This document shows positions 34,378 through 43,127 of a stretch of 64,000 bases of DNA, in pieces. This DNA is from Saccharomonospora cyanea NA-134. Lineage in GTDB: Bacteria > Actinomycetota > Actinomycetes > Mycobacteriales > Pseudonocardiaceae. Where the stretch lies: contig NZ_CM001440.1 of assembly GCF_000244975.1 (NCBI RefSeq), positions 3,270,325 to 3,334,324 on the forward strand. The letters are read 5' to 3'. The notes under the pieces were generated by a model. The model was given only the letters and a program-made list of their open reading frames with translations, searched no databases and was not told the DNA's origin. A program made the translations under genes and the position numbers. Within the stretch, counting starts at the first letter, position 1. Every line of letters begins with the position of its first letter.

Positions 34378-34859
34378 CCCGCCACGAACCACCCCGGAGG
34401 CCGACCGGGCTGTCCCGGCTGATGTTCCGGCTGCCGATCCACCTCTTCCGCCTGCGGTTGGGCTGGTTGTTCGGCGGACGGCTGCTGCTGCTCCACCACA
34501 CCGGACGCCGCTCCGGCAGGAGGCGGGCCACCGTGATCGAGGTGGTCGGCCACGCCGACGGCGCCTACGTCGTCGCGTCGGGCTTCGGCCCGCGCGCCGA
34601 CTGGTACCGCAACGTGCTGGCGCATCCGGAGGTGGCGATCGTCGTGCGCACCACCGCTGCACCCGCCATCGCGACACCCGTCCCGCCCGCGGAAGCCGCG
34701 GAGTTCATGGTGGCCTACGCGAGCCGGCACCCGTGGGTGGCCAGGCAGTTGTGCAAGCGCCTCATGGGCTTTCCCGTTGACGGCAGCGAGGAGGGCTTCC
34801 GCGAGGTGGGGCGCCGCGTCCCGTTCGTCCGCCTCACGCCGAGAGGGCTCGCTCCTTGA
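34374..34859 (+). CDS. F420-type deazaflavin-dependent nitroreductase-family protein
   Basis: 161 residues of the DUF385/Ddn-like split-barrel family. The diagnostic pattern is LLLLHHTGRRSGRRRATVIEVV followed by YVVASGFGPRADWYRNVLAHP. Members bind coenzyme F420 or haem, or lack a known reaction. F420 is normal in actinomycetes, so redox chemistry on a hydrophobic substrate or membrane quinone is plausible. Third gene of the TetR run. Its 3' end overlaps the convergent thioesterase gene by 26 bp. Confidence 0.85.
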   Translation: MTRHEPPRRPTGLSRLMFRLPIHLFRLRLGWLFGGRLLLLHHTGRRSGRRRATVIEVVGHADGAYVVASGFGPRADWYRNVLAHPEVAIVVRTTAAPAIATPVPPAEAAEFMVAYASRHPWVARQLCKRLMGFPVDGSEEGFREVGRRVPFVRLTPRGLAP

Positions 34860-35676
34860 AGTACACCAGCTGGTGACTGCTCGCCAGCAGCTCGCCGCCT
34901 GCGCTCCACAGGCGGGCCGACTGGTCGAAGTAACCGCCGCCGAAAACCCCCGCTCGCGCGGTCGCGAGCAGGGGACGGTCTCCCTGCGCGCGCACCGTGT
35001 CGGCAGCGGCGTGGAAGTACGTCGAGAGCGACACCGTGCCGGCAGGCACGAAGGTGCCCCTGCGACGGAGCACGCGCGGGTAGAAGACGTCGCACAACGC
35101 CGCCAGCGCCGGAACGTCGAGCGGCCGGGACGGTCGCTCGCGCACCCACAGCGTGGTGGTCGAGTCCGGCTGCGCGCCGGTGTCCACGTCGGGCAGTGCG
35201 CCTTCCACGTACCGCATCTCGTAGTTGCGCGCCCAGACGACGAAGTCCGGCATCGGGCGCACCGGCACGGCTTCGGCCGCGGGCACCTCGGGCATGGCGA
35301 CCTCGGTGTCGGACCACGTGGGTCGGCGGAGCCCGGTCACGACGGTCGCCGTGGTGGTCACCGTCCCGTCCTGCGCGAGCTCGACGGTCCAGTGCTGGGT
35401 GGAGCGGTTGGTGCGGACCGGGGTGGCGGTGAGCTCGAACGTCCCGTCGGCCACCGGAGCGGCGTAGTTGACCGTGAGCGAGAGGAGCTCTCCGAGCAGC
35501 CGGGCGTCATCGAGTACCGCCCGCACGACAACGGCCGCCGTGATACCGCCGAAGGGGCCCACCATGTTGGCGTACGCGGGGTGGGTGCGTCCACTGTAGA
35601 CACCTTCGGCCACTGGATCCAGTGCGACGGCGTCATCGAACGGATGGACGTCCGCGGAGTGGGCGGCTTCGGTCAT
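34834..35676 (-). CDS. Acyl-CoA thioesterase-like (double hotdog) protein
   Basis: 280 residues of the TesB-like thioesterase superfamily. The first hotdog carries YANMVGPFGGITAAVVVRAV, and the second FVPAGTVSLSTYFHAAADTV with the closing GGGYFDQSARLWSAGGELLA block. It probably hydrolyses acyl-CoA esters, substrate unknown. ATG at 35676 is where similarity begins. Divergent from a TetR gene with a palindrome between them, so it is a likely regulated target. Confidence 0.83.
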   Translation of the reverse strand: MTEAAHSADVHPFDDAVALDPVAEGVYSGRTHPAYANMVGPFGGITAAVVVRAVLDDARLLGELLSLTVNYAAPVADGTFELTATPVRTNRSTQHWTVELAQDGTVTTTATVVTGLRRPTWSDTEVAMPEVPAAEAVPVRPMPDFVVWARNYEMRYVEGALPDVDTGAQPDSTTTLWVRERPSRPLDVPALAALCDVFYPRVLRRRGTFVPAGTVSLSTYFHAAADTVRAQGDRPLLATARAGVFGGGYFDQSARLWSAGGELLASSHQLVYFKERALSA

Positions 35677-35708
35677 GGGTTCCCCTTCGGGGGCGATCCG
35701 ATGGTTCG

Positions 35709-35722
35709 GTATGACAACATAC
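35709..35722. promoter_or_regulatory. Palindrome between thioesterase and TetR genes
   Basis: GTATG-ACAA-CATAC, perfect 5-bp arms in an AT-rich patch, between divergent starts at 35676 and 35759. A probable TetR operator controlling both. Confidence 0.6.
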
Positions 35723-35758
35723 ATAGCCATGGCGATCACGCGCTCCAGGAGGTAACGC

Positions 35759-36349
35759 ATGGCACAGCGGACGCCCCGGACGACAGGACCGAAAACGGCG
35801 ATGACCGCCAGTGCCGTGGCTCTGCTGCGGGAGCGGGGCGTGGCCGGGACCTCGTTCGCCGACGTCCTCGCCCACAGCGGCGCTCCGCGCGGCTCGGTGT
35901 ACCACCACTTCCCCGGGGGCAAGGCGCAGTTGGTCGAGGAGGCGACGCGCACGGCGTCCGGCGAGCTGACGGCCGGGATCACCCGCCTGCTACGTGACCA
36001 CGGTACGGTATCCGCGCTGCGCGCGGTGGCGGACCTGTGGCGACGGGACCTCGCGCGCAGCGACTACACGGCGGGTTGCCCGGTGGCCGCGTCGGCGCTC
36101 GGCCCGGTGCCCGGGGCCAGGGACGCCGCTGGAGCGGCCCTGCGGGGCTGGGAGTCAGCCGTCGCGGAGTCGCTGCGCCGGGAGGGTGTGCCACCGGAAC
36201 GGGCGGGAGCGCTCGGAACACTCGTGGTGAGCGCGCTGGAGGGCGCGCTCGTGTTGGCCAGAGCGCAACGCAGTGCCGCACCCCTCGACGCGGTGGTGAC
36301 CGAACTGGAGATCACCTGCGGCGCCGCCGTCGCCGCCTCCCGGACGTGA
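35759..36349 (+). CDS. TetR-family regulator (LmrA/YxaF type)
   Basis: 196 residues. The helix-turn-helix reads GTSFADVLAHSGAPRGSVYH followed by HFPGGKAQLVEEA; the RGSVYHHFPGGK block marks the LmrA/YxaF subgroup, whose members often control drug efflux or flavonoid responses. ATG at 35759 has AGGAGG 8 nt upstream. Divergent from the thioesterase gene, which is the obvious target together with itself. Confidence 0.88.
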   Translation: MAQRTPRTTGPKTAMTASAVALLRERGVAGTSFADVLAHSGAPRGSVYHHFPGGKAQLVEEATRTASGELTAGITRLLRDHGTVSALRAVADLWRRDLARSDYTAGCPVAASALGPVPGARDAAGAALRGWESAVAESLRREGVPPERAGALGTLVVSALEGALVLARAQRSAAPLDAVVTELEITCGAAVAASRT

Positions 36350-36356
36350 CCTGCGC

Positions 36357-36887
36357 CTACCGCGGAAGTTTCCACGGCGGCGTCCACCCGAGCCGCCTGC
36401 ACACCGCGTCGAGATCGGGATCGGTGAGCGTACGTGGATCGGAGACACCCGCGAGGCGGGGGCCGAGAATCTGGAGAACCCCGACCTTGCTGGCCGGATC
36501 GCCGATGTCCTTGCGAACCTCCAGCAGGAAGTCACCGTAGAGGCGGAACTGGAGGTCGGCGGGCGGGTTGTGCGGCAGCGCCTGCATGAGGCGTCCGTAG
36601 GCGGCCACGACACCGTCCGAACCGTACACGTTGATCCACCTGTCGAACCGGAGCTTGTGCTCCCGCTCCTCATCGGTCGGCAGGTCGTCACTGGTGAACA
36701 TGCGATCGAGCATGTCGACCAGCGGACCGTACATCGAACGTTTGTCGTCGAGAATCCGCTCGTGGGCAGCGTCGGCACGCTGCACCCGTAGCTCGTGGCG
36801 GCGTGACGCCGTGGCGAAGACACCGGCGACGACGGCGGCCGTGACGGAGGCGACGGCGGCGATGACGGCGACCACGATGGCACTCAT
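36357..36887 (-). CDS. Membrane-anchored hypothetical protein
   Basis: 176 residues. One N-terminal helix (SAIVVAVIAAVASVTAAVVA) is followed by a charged coiled region (RRHELRVQRADAAHERILDD) and a soluble helical domain. No family I can name beyond similar actinobacterial hypothetical proteins with a single anchor. ATG at 36887 places the helix directly at the N-terminus; the upstream codon at 36905 adds six residues without a clear ribosome site. Convergent with the TetR gene, divergent from dinB. Confidence 0.65.
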   Translation of the reverse strand: MSAIVVAVIAAVASVTAAVVAGVFATASRRHELRVQRADAAHERILDDKRSMYGPLVDMLDRMFTSDDLPTDEEREHKLRFDRWINVYGSDGVVAAYGRLMQALPHNPPADLQFRLYGDFLLEVRKDIGDPASKVGVLQILGPRLAGVSDPRTLTDPDLDAVCRRLGWTPPWKLPR

Positions 36888-36946
36888 GACCGAAGCCAAG
36901 CACAAAACCGGTTCGTTCGGTCAGTGGCCGGTGACATGATGCCCTG

Positions 36947-37540
36947 ATGAATCCCCAGGATCCCAAGTCCGTTCTCCACCACTACCTCACGGCAGCGCGT
37001 GAGGCGCTCGTGTGGAAGCTGGAGGGTCTGACCGAGTACGACGTCCGACGCCCGCTCACCCCCACCGGCACGAACCTGCTGGGCCTGCTCAAACACCTGG
37101 CGGGCTGTGAGGTCACCTACTTCGCCTTCACCTTCGACCGGCCGTTCGACGAGCACCTCCCGTGGTTGGCCGACGACGCCGAGGACAACATGGACATGTG
37201 GGCCACGGCCGAGGAATCACGCGAGGACATCGTCGACCTGTACCGGCGGGCGTGCGCGCACTCGGACCGCACCATCGCCAGCCTCGACCTGGATTCGCCC
37301 GGCATCGTGCCGCACTGGCCCGCCGAACGTGCGCACACCACACTCCACGCCGTGCTGGTCCACATGATCGCCGAGACCCAGCGGCACGCCGGGCACGCCG
37401 ACATCGTGAGAGAACTCGTCGACGGTGCGGCGGGGCTCCTCGAAGGAAAACTCAACCTGCCGAACGGCGACGCGGACTGGTGGCGCAACCACCACGACAG
37501 GCTGGAGCGCGTCGCCCGTGAGGTGAGCGGACGCCCGTGA
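36947..37540 (+). CDS. DinB-family protein (DUF664)
   Basis: 197 residues of the DinB/MST four-helix bundle. The metal-binding His residues are visible: LLGLLKHLAGCEVTYF, the middle helix, and LHAVLVHMIAETQRHAGHAD. In actinomycetes relatives serve as mycothiol- or other thiol-dependent transferases; the substrate here is unknown. Its stop overlaps the GTG of the following pseudokinase gene by 4 bp. Confidence 0.88.
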   Translation: MNPQDPKSVLHHYLTAAREALVWKLEGLTEYDVRRPLTPTGTNLLGLLKHLAGCEVTYFAFTFDRPFDEHLPWLADDAEDNMDMWATAEESREDIVDLYRRACAHSDRTIASLDLDSPGIVPHWPAERAHTTLHAVLVHMIAETQRHAGHADIVRELVDGAAGLLEGKLNLPNGDADWWRNHHDRLERVAREVSGRP

Positions 37541-38910
37541 CCCCGCCCGAGCCCTCCCCTCCGCCGCTTCCGGCGTGCCACACTCGAAGCCGCGAGCACA
37601 AGGACGAGGTGAGGGCCACGGTGACGACGGGCGACGATGCCGACGAACTCGTGTTGGTGGGTCGAGGGCCGGTCGCCACCGTGTACGCCGGAGTACGCGA
37701 CGACGCGGGATTCGCGCTCAAGGTCTACCCCGGCGTGCTCGATCGCCGGACTCTCCGAGCGGTGCGCACCGAACTCTCGACTCTGGCCTCACTCCGCGGC
37801 CACGCTCCCGTGCTCGTGGCCGACTCCGTCGAGTCCCTGCCCGGAGGCCGGACGGGCCTGCGCATGGAACTGTGCGCACAGTCGCTGGCCGAGTTCGTCG
37901 AGGGCGCGGGGCGGAGGCCGGCGGAGGAGACGCTCACCATGGGTGAAGCCCTCGTGGAGGCCCTGGCCGCCGCGCACGGCCGGGGCGTCGTGCACGGCGG
38001 TGTCTCTCCCGGCAACGTACTGTTCCAGGGTTCCGGCGCCACCCTGCTCTCCGACTTCGGTACCACGCTGCGGCGCCGATTCGCCCCCGACACCTCTCCG
38101 CACGAGACGGCCGCGCCGGAGACGCTGCGCGACGGCTCGCTGGACGAACGGTCCGACCTCTACGGACTCGGTGCGACGCTGTACTTCGCGCTGACCGGGC
38201 GCTCCCCACATCCGCGCTACCGCGGGGAACCCGACGACGCGTACGTGTTGCGTGTGCTGAGTGAGCCGGTGGCCGCGATCGACCGCCCCGACGTTCCTCC
38301 GGCACTCGCGGACCTGGTACTGCGCCTGCTCGCGAAGAACCCCGCCGACCGCCCCGGTAACGCGGCGGAGGTCGGCGCCCGCCTGCGAGCGGTCCGCGCG
38401 GGCGCCGAGCGCCCGGCGCCCCCACTGCTCCCCGATCTCGGTGAGCCCATCCTGGTGTCCGGCCCGGCGCGGCGGCGCCGTCGGCGACGGCTGGGGCCCG
38501 GCCCGGTCGTGGTGGGGCTGATGGCCGTGGCGATGCTCGTCGTCGGTGCCGTGCTGCTGCTCGCCTACCGACCACAGGACGTCGCTGTGTCGCCCGCCCC
38601 GGCCGAGATCCGGGGGCCGGCGACGCCGTCGCCGCCGCCGGCCCGCACGCCGCACGTGGAGCTGGCCGAACCCCTCGACCACGGCCACTACGTGGAACTG
38701 TCGTGGCACAGCGAAGCGCGACTCCACTATGCCGTGTTGATCGCCGTGGAGGGCGGTGGCCTCGACACCGTGTACGTACGCGACAGGACCAGCCACCGCG
38801 TCGAGGTCGATCCGGCGCTGGGGTACTGCTTCCGCGTTCACGGCACCGACGGTGCGCGGGTGTACACCAGCGAGGTCCGGTCGCTCCGCGACGCCACCTG
38901 CTCCCTGTGA
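37537..38910 (+). CDS. Membrane pseudokinase (Ser/Thr kinase fold) with extracellular FN3-like domain
   Basis: 457 residues. A kinase-fold domain spans about 35-310: VGRGPVATVYAG loop at 41-52, the lysine K62 in ALKVYP, and DFG at 173-175. The catalytic loop, normally HRDLKPGN, reads HGGVSPGN (153-160), so catalytic Asp is Gly155 and the loop Lys is Ser157. Only Asn160 survives, and phosphotransfer is not expected. An Arg-rich stretch and one helix near 325-350 lead to an outside part of about 105 residues with an FN3-like sandwich (VELSWHSEARLHYAVLI) and two Cys. Like mycobacterial MviN, it may be a scaffold or signalling partner. It converges on the transglutaminase-like gene, 13 bp away. 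Confidence 0.83.
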   Translation: MTPPEPSPPPLPACHTRSREHKDEVRATVTTGDDADELVLVGRGPVATVYAGVRDDAGFALKVYPGVLDRRTLRAVRTELSTLASLRGHAPVLVADSVESLPGGRTGLRMELCAQSLAEFVEGAGRRPAEETLTMGEALVEALAAAHGRGVVHGGVSPGNVLFQGSGATLLSDFGTTLRRRFAPDTSPHETAAPETLRDGSLDERSDLYGLGATLYFALTGRSPHPRYRGEPDDAYVLRVLSEPVAAIDRPDVPPALADLVLRLLAKNPADRPGNAAEVGARLRAVRAGAERPAPPLLPDLGEPILVSGPARRRRRRRLGPGPVVVGLMAVAMLVVGAVLLLAYRPQDVAVSPAPAEIRGPATPSPPPARTPHVELAEPLDHGHYVELSWHSEARLHYAVLIAVEGGGLDTVYVRDRTSHRVEVDPALGYCFRVHGTDGARVYTSEVRSLRDATCSL

Positions 38911-38923
38911 CCGGCCGGGCGGG

Positions 38924-41038
38924 TCAGGGCGCCCACAGTGTCCGGTGATCGAGCGCTGCGCGTAGCCGGGCCCGCCATCCTCTTCGGGCGAGTCCACGGC
39001 GGATCGTGCCGACTGCCTCCCACGCCCGTTCGGTGTCGTCACCGCGGTGGGCACTCCGATCCGACCACACGGCGAGGTCGACCTGCACGGCGAGGTCGCG
39101 CACGGCGGCCACCGTCGGCGGATCGGCCACCGTGGTGGCCGCCTCAGCGACGTCCCGCGCGGTCATCGCCGGTGTCACGACGACGCCGTGGCCTCGCAAC
39201 CGGTCGCGTGCTTCCGCCCACGCCGCGAGCACCCCCGCGGGCCCGGTCAGTCGTCGTCGCCTGCCCCTCCGCACCGCCTTCACCGCGGTGAGCCCGCCGA
39301 ACCAGCTCACCACCAGCCCCAACGGCACGGCGGTGGCCAGCCAGACCGGCAGGGTGCTCCCCGGGGTCCCGGGGTCGCCGTGCCGCTCCTCCTGCCGTTC
39401 GTGCTCTCTTCGCGGTGGCATCGGGCCGGGGCCGTGGTGTTCCACCACCTCACGCGCCTGTTGGGTCACCGCGCCCAGGCCGTCCCCCTTCGGACCGTCC
39501 GCCAGGGCGGCCCCGGTCGGGTCCAGCGGCACCCACCCGACGCCCTCCACGGCGACCTCGGGCCAGGCCTCCACGTTGCTGTTGTGGACGGTGTACGACT
39601 CGGTCTGCTCGGGGACCCGGAACCCCACGACCAGTCTCGCCGGTATCCCGCGGATACGCGCCAACACGACATAGGCGGCGGCGAACTGCTCACTGGTCCC
39701 CCGGCGGCTCGACAGCAGGAACTCCGTCAGGTGCGGCCAGGAATGCCCGGACGTCAGCTCGTCCCCGCTGGCGACGGTGTAGTTCTCCCGCAGGTAGCGC
39801 TCCAGCAGGACGGCTGTCCGGAACGTGGGCCGCCCGTCCCCCACCGCTCGCTCCGCCAGCGCGGCAACCTCCGGCGGAACGTCACCGATCGCGGCGAGCC
39901 CGCCTTCGGCGTCCCCGTCGACGGCGGCGTCGGCCAGCACCTCGGCGGTGACCTCCGGACCCCACCACGTGAGGGTGTACTCGCGTGGGCTCGGGCCTTC
40001 GGGCACGAGCAGGCTTCCGTGGCGTTCCTCGACCAGCGGCGCGGCACCCTCCACCCGGGAGGGCCACGTGCGGCTGGGCAACCAGGGACCGTCCAGGTTC
40101 AGCAGTTCGACCCGGGTGGTTCGCCCGCGCACGGCCACGTCGACCTCCGGGCCGGGCCGCAGCCCGGCACCGAGCGTGCGGTACCGGGTGCCGGGATGCC
40201 ACGTGACGCCGTCGAAGGCGTCCAGCACCACGAGAGGCCAGTGGCCCGCCACGTCGCCGTGGAGCCGGAACAGCGGTTCGGCCGGGTCGGCCAACCGGGA
40301 AGCGACGCGATCGAGCGGACTCGCCACACTCACCTGTGCCAGCGGCACGGTCCAGTCGTCCCGCAGCGAGTAACGCGGGCTCGGTGACGGCAGCACCACC
40401 GTCACCACGAGCATCGCGGCCACTCCGACCACACCGACGAGGACAGTGTCCGGAGCCCCACCGGCTGCCGCGCGGTCGGCGTCGTCCCGGCCCGCCAGCG
40501 CCAGGCAACCCACCACGGCGACGTAGGCCAGCCCGGCCACCGCCGCGGACCACCCCGACACGGCGACGTAGGTCTGCGCGAGGACCAGAACGGCGAGGCT
40601 CGGCAGGAGCGCCGCGAACGAGGCGGTCCGGTGCAACAGCTCGATGCCGAGCACACCGGCGACCACGACGAGCAGGGGTACGAACAACACGAGTTCCGCA
40701 TCGCCGCGGGCGGGCCACGTCGACTGCAACGCCTGCTGCCACGACAACGTGATCCCCTGCCGGAACGCCGCCAGGGTGTCCCCGGTGGGCACACCCGCCA
40801 CGGTGGTCGGCCACAAGCAGGTTTCCACGACGGCGAGCAGGCCGCTCAGCAGGGTGAGTACCGGCCGCCACGCGGAGAGCGCGGGTCTCCGGCACAGCAA
40901 CGCGGCGACGAGCACCGCCGAAGCGGGCACCCCGACGGGCGCCAACAGCGCCGGTAGTCCGAACACGGGTACGAACAGCAGTCCCGCGACGACGGCCGCG
41001 AGGACGACACACGCGGTCGCGCCTGCCCTCGGTGTCAT
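38924..41038 (-). CDS. Transglutaminase-like membrane protein, catalytic residues replaced
   Basis: 704 residues: about six N-terminal helices, an outside domain of about 350 residues, a seventh helix (LPVWLATAVPLGLVVSWFGG), and a cytoplasmic DUF4129-like tail. The transglutaminase core should carry Cys in GYCEHFA and His in DAHAWxEV. Here they read GTSEQFA (Ser449) and NVEAWPEV (Glu490), and only the Asp in PLDPT is kept. So it is probably not a protease or cross-linker, but a binding or assembly factor. It follows DUF58 and MoxR genes with a 4-bp overlap, the standard trio for a membrane-linked chaperone system. ATG at 41038. Confidence 0.85.
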   Translation of the reverse strand: MTPRAGATACVVLAAVVAGLLFVPVFGLPALLAPVGVPASAVLVAALLCRRPALSAWRPVLTLLSGLLAVVETCLWPTTVAGVPTGDTLAAFRQGITLSWQQALQSTWPARGDAELVLFVPLLVVVAGVLGIELLHRTASFAALLPSLAVLVLAQTYVAVSGWSAAVAGLAYVAVVGCLALAGRDDADRAAAGGAPDTVLVGVVGVAAMLVVTVVLPSPSPRYSLRDDWTVPLAQVSVASPLDRVASRLADPAEPLFRLHGDVAGHWPLVVLDAFDGVTWHPGTRYRTLGAGLRPGPEVDVAVRGRTTRVELLNLDGPWLPSRTWPSRVEGAAPLVEERHGSLLVPEGPSPREYTLTWWGPEVTAEVLADAAVDGDAEGGLAAIGDVPPEVAALAERAVGDGRPTFRTAVLLERYLRENYTVASGDELTSGHSWPHLTEFLLSSRRGTSEQFAAAYVVLARIRGIPARLVVGFRVPEQTESYTVHNSNVEAWPEVAVEGVGWVPLDPTGAALADGPKGDGLGAVTQQAREVVEHHGPGPMPPRREHERQEERHGDPGTPGSTLPVWLATAVPLGLVVSWFGGLTAVKAVRRGRRRRLTGPAGVLAAWAEARDRLRGHGVVVTPAMTARDVAEAATTVADPPTVAAVRDLAVQVDLAVWSDRSAHRGDDTERAWEAVGTIRRGLARRGWRARLRAALDHRTLWAP

Positions 41039-42174
41039 GCCACGAACTTGTTCCACCACCCGACCGCCTCGTTCGCCGTGGGAGCCCGCAGGACCGTCAC
41101 ACCGGAATCCACCGACACCCCCGGCTCGTCGCCGAGCAGCAGGCAGATCGCCGCCGGGGAACGTCGGGCGGGTACCCGCCACGAGTCGGGGTCCGCCCGC
41201 ACCGACGTCACGACCACCAGGACGTCCGAAGCGGAGCGGGCCGCCGACACCTCCGGGACCACGGGATCGGCCCGCTCACCCTCCTGGCACACGACACACA
41301 GCTCGTCGAGCAGCATCCGCGTGGTCTCCTCGCCGGGTCCGGCGACGAGCTCCCGTCCGGCGGACGTCACCAGCCGCGTGGGCTGCCCCGCCCGCCCGCA
41401 GGCGGTGAGCACCGACGCGGCGACGTCCACGGCGTCCTCGAACAGCTCCGGCGACAGCACGTCCGACCGGGTGTCCACCGCCACCGTCACCCTGGGCTGT
41501 CCCGGATCGACGAGGTCGCGGACCATCAACCGGCCCGTGCGCGCGGTCGCCTTCCAGTACAGGTGCCGCACCTCGTCGCCCGGCACGTACTCGCGCACGT
41601 CCCGCAGGTCCTCCACACCCCGAAGCGCGCCAGGGGTCCCGGTGTGCCGCGCGTGGCGGAGCAGCCTTCCGGGCAGCGGCCGGGCGGCCAGTCGACGTGG
41701 GTGGACCCACAGGGTCGCCGTCTCGCCCGCCGTCCACCGTCTGCTCGCCAGACCGAACGGACCCACCCGATACAGGGTGAGCGGGCCGACGGCGTACCTG
41801 CCGCGCCGGGTCGTCGGCAACTCGTAGCGTCGGACCGTGCTCTGTCCCGGCCGCAACGCCGAGGTCCGCAGCTCCTGCCGTGCGTGGGCGACACCGTCCG
41901 TGAGGCGCAGCCCCTGTTGCCACCGCGTCGACGCGTTCGTCAACGACAGGCGTGCCAACGCCGGGCTGCCGCGCTCCACCCGCTCGGGAAACACGACCCT
42001 CCGCGCCTCCACCTTCGGCCCGCGGGCGGACAGCGCGAGTGCCGCGACCACCGACAGGGAACCCGCCGCGCCGAGTCCCCGCGGCAACGGATAACCGGCC
42101 CACTGTCCGAACAGGAGCATCGCGACCGAGACGGCGAGCACCACGGCTCCCCGGGCGGTGAGCCGCATCCTCAC
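41035..42174 (-). CDS. DUF58-domain membrane protein
   Basis: 379 residues with two N-terminal helices, a beta-rich region, and the DUF58 core LRDVREYVPGDEVRHLYWKA (followed by TARTGRLMVRD) leading into a von-Willebrand-A-like domain (RVTVAVDTRSDVLS). DUF58 proteins are partners of MoxR ATPases; the pair is thought to assemble or mature membrane or exported proteins. Start is GTG 42174 in a GTGA overlap with moxR, or ATG 42168 six bases on. Downstream it overlaps the transglutaminase-like gene. Confidence 0.9.
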   Translation of the reverse strand: MRMRLTARGAVVLAVSVAMLLFGQWAGYPLPRGLGAAGSLSVVAALALSARGPKVEARRVVFPERVERGSPALARLSLTNASTRWQQGLRLTDGVAHARQELRTSALRPGQSTVRRYELPTTRRGRYAVGPLTLYRVGPFGLASRRWTAGETATLWVHPRRLAARPLPGRLLRHARHTGTPGALRGVEDLRDVREYVPGDEVRHLYWKATARTGRLMVRDLVDPGQPRVTVAVDTRSDVLSPELFEDAVDVAASVLTACGRAGQPTRLVTSAGRELVAGPGEETTRMLLDELCVVCQEGERADPVVPEVSAARSASDVLVVVTSVRADPDSWRVPARRSPAAICLLLGDEPGVSVDSGVTVLRAPTANEAVGWWNKFVA

Positions 42175-43127
42175 CGCCCGGGGCTCAGCGCCGGTGCGGG
42201 CGTCGCCGTCAGAACCTCACGCACGACCTCCTCGGGAGCGTGCTGTCCCAGCTCCGCTTCGGCGGTGAGTACCAGCCGATGCGCGAGAACGGGTACGGTC
42301 ACGTCCTTGACGTCGTCGGGGGTGACGAAGGTGCGGCCCTCCATGGCGGCCAGCGCCTGCGCCGTCCGCACGAGCGCGATACTCCCGCGGGGGCTCGCAC
42401 CGTACCGCACGGCCTTGTGCTCGCGGGTCGCCGCGGCGAGCCGCGCGGCGTACTCGACGACGGCTCGTTCGAGGTGGACCATGCGCACGTCCGCGATGAC
42501 CTCACGCAACGTCTCGACGTCCACCACGGGCGACAGGTCGTCAGCACTCACACCCGCGCAGTCGCTCATGATGACCAGCACCTCGGTCTCCACGTCGGGA
42601 TAGCCGACGGACAGCCGCATGAGGAACCGGTCGCGCTGCGCCTCCGGCAGCCGGTACGTGCCCTCCAGCTCGATCGGGTTCTGTGTCGCCAGCACCAGGA
42701 ACGGCCGGGGCACCTCGTGGGCGGTCCCGTCCACGGTGACACGCCGCTCCGCCATGACCTCCAGCAGCGCGGACTGGGTGCGGGGCATACCCCGGTTGAT
42801 CTCGTCGGCCACCACGACGTTGGCGAACACGGCCCCCGGGTGGAAGGCGAACTCCTCGTCCTTCTGGTGGTAGACGGTCACGCCGGTGACATCGCCGGGC
42901 AGCAGGTCCGGGGTGAACTGGATACGGCTCCAGCGGCCGTCGATACTGCGGGCGAGACAGCGGGCGAGCGTCGTCTTGCCGAGGCCCGGAACGTCCTCGA
43001 CGAGCAGGTGGCCCTCGGCGAGCAGCGCCGCGACGGAGAACCGCACCAGCTCCGGCTTACCCCGGATCACGCCGCACACGTTGTTGACGATGAGCATGGC
43101 GACCTCACCGGCTCGCGTCCCGCTCAC
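42171..43127 (-). CDS. MoxR-family AAA+ ATPase
   Basis: 318 residues. Walker A EDVPGLGKTTLA, the RIQFTPDLLPGDVTG motif that defines MoxR proteins, Walker B VVVADEINRGMP, sensor 1 LATQNPIE and sensor 2 near GASPRGSIAL. A chaperone-type ATPase that works with the DUF58 partner encoded next. GTG at 43127 overlaps the FN3 gene stop by 4 bp; ATG 43097 is an alternative. The cytoplasmic engine of the operon. Confidence 0.93.
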   Translation of the reverse strand: MSGTRAGEVAMLIVNNVCGVIRGKPELVRFSVAALLAEGHLLVEDVPGLGKTTLARCLARSIDGRWSRIQFTPDLLPGDVTGVTVYHQKDEEFAFHPGAVFANVVVADEINRGMPRTQSALLEVMAERRVTVDGTAHEVPRPFLVLATQNPIELEGTYRLPEAQRDRFLMRLSVGYPDVETEVLVIMSDCAGVSADDLSPVVDVETLREVIADVRMVHLERAVVEYAARLAAATREHKAVRYGASPRGSIALVRTAQALAAMEGRTFVTPDDVKDVTVPVLAHRLVLTAEAELGQHAPEEVVREVLTATPAPALSPGR

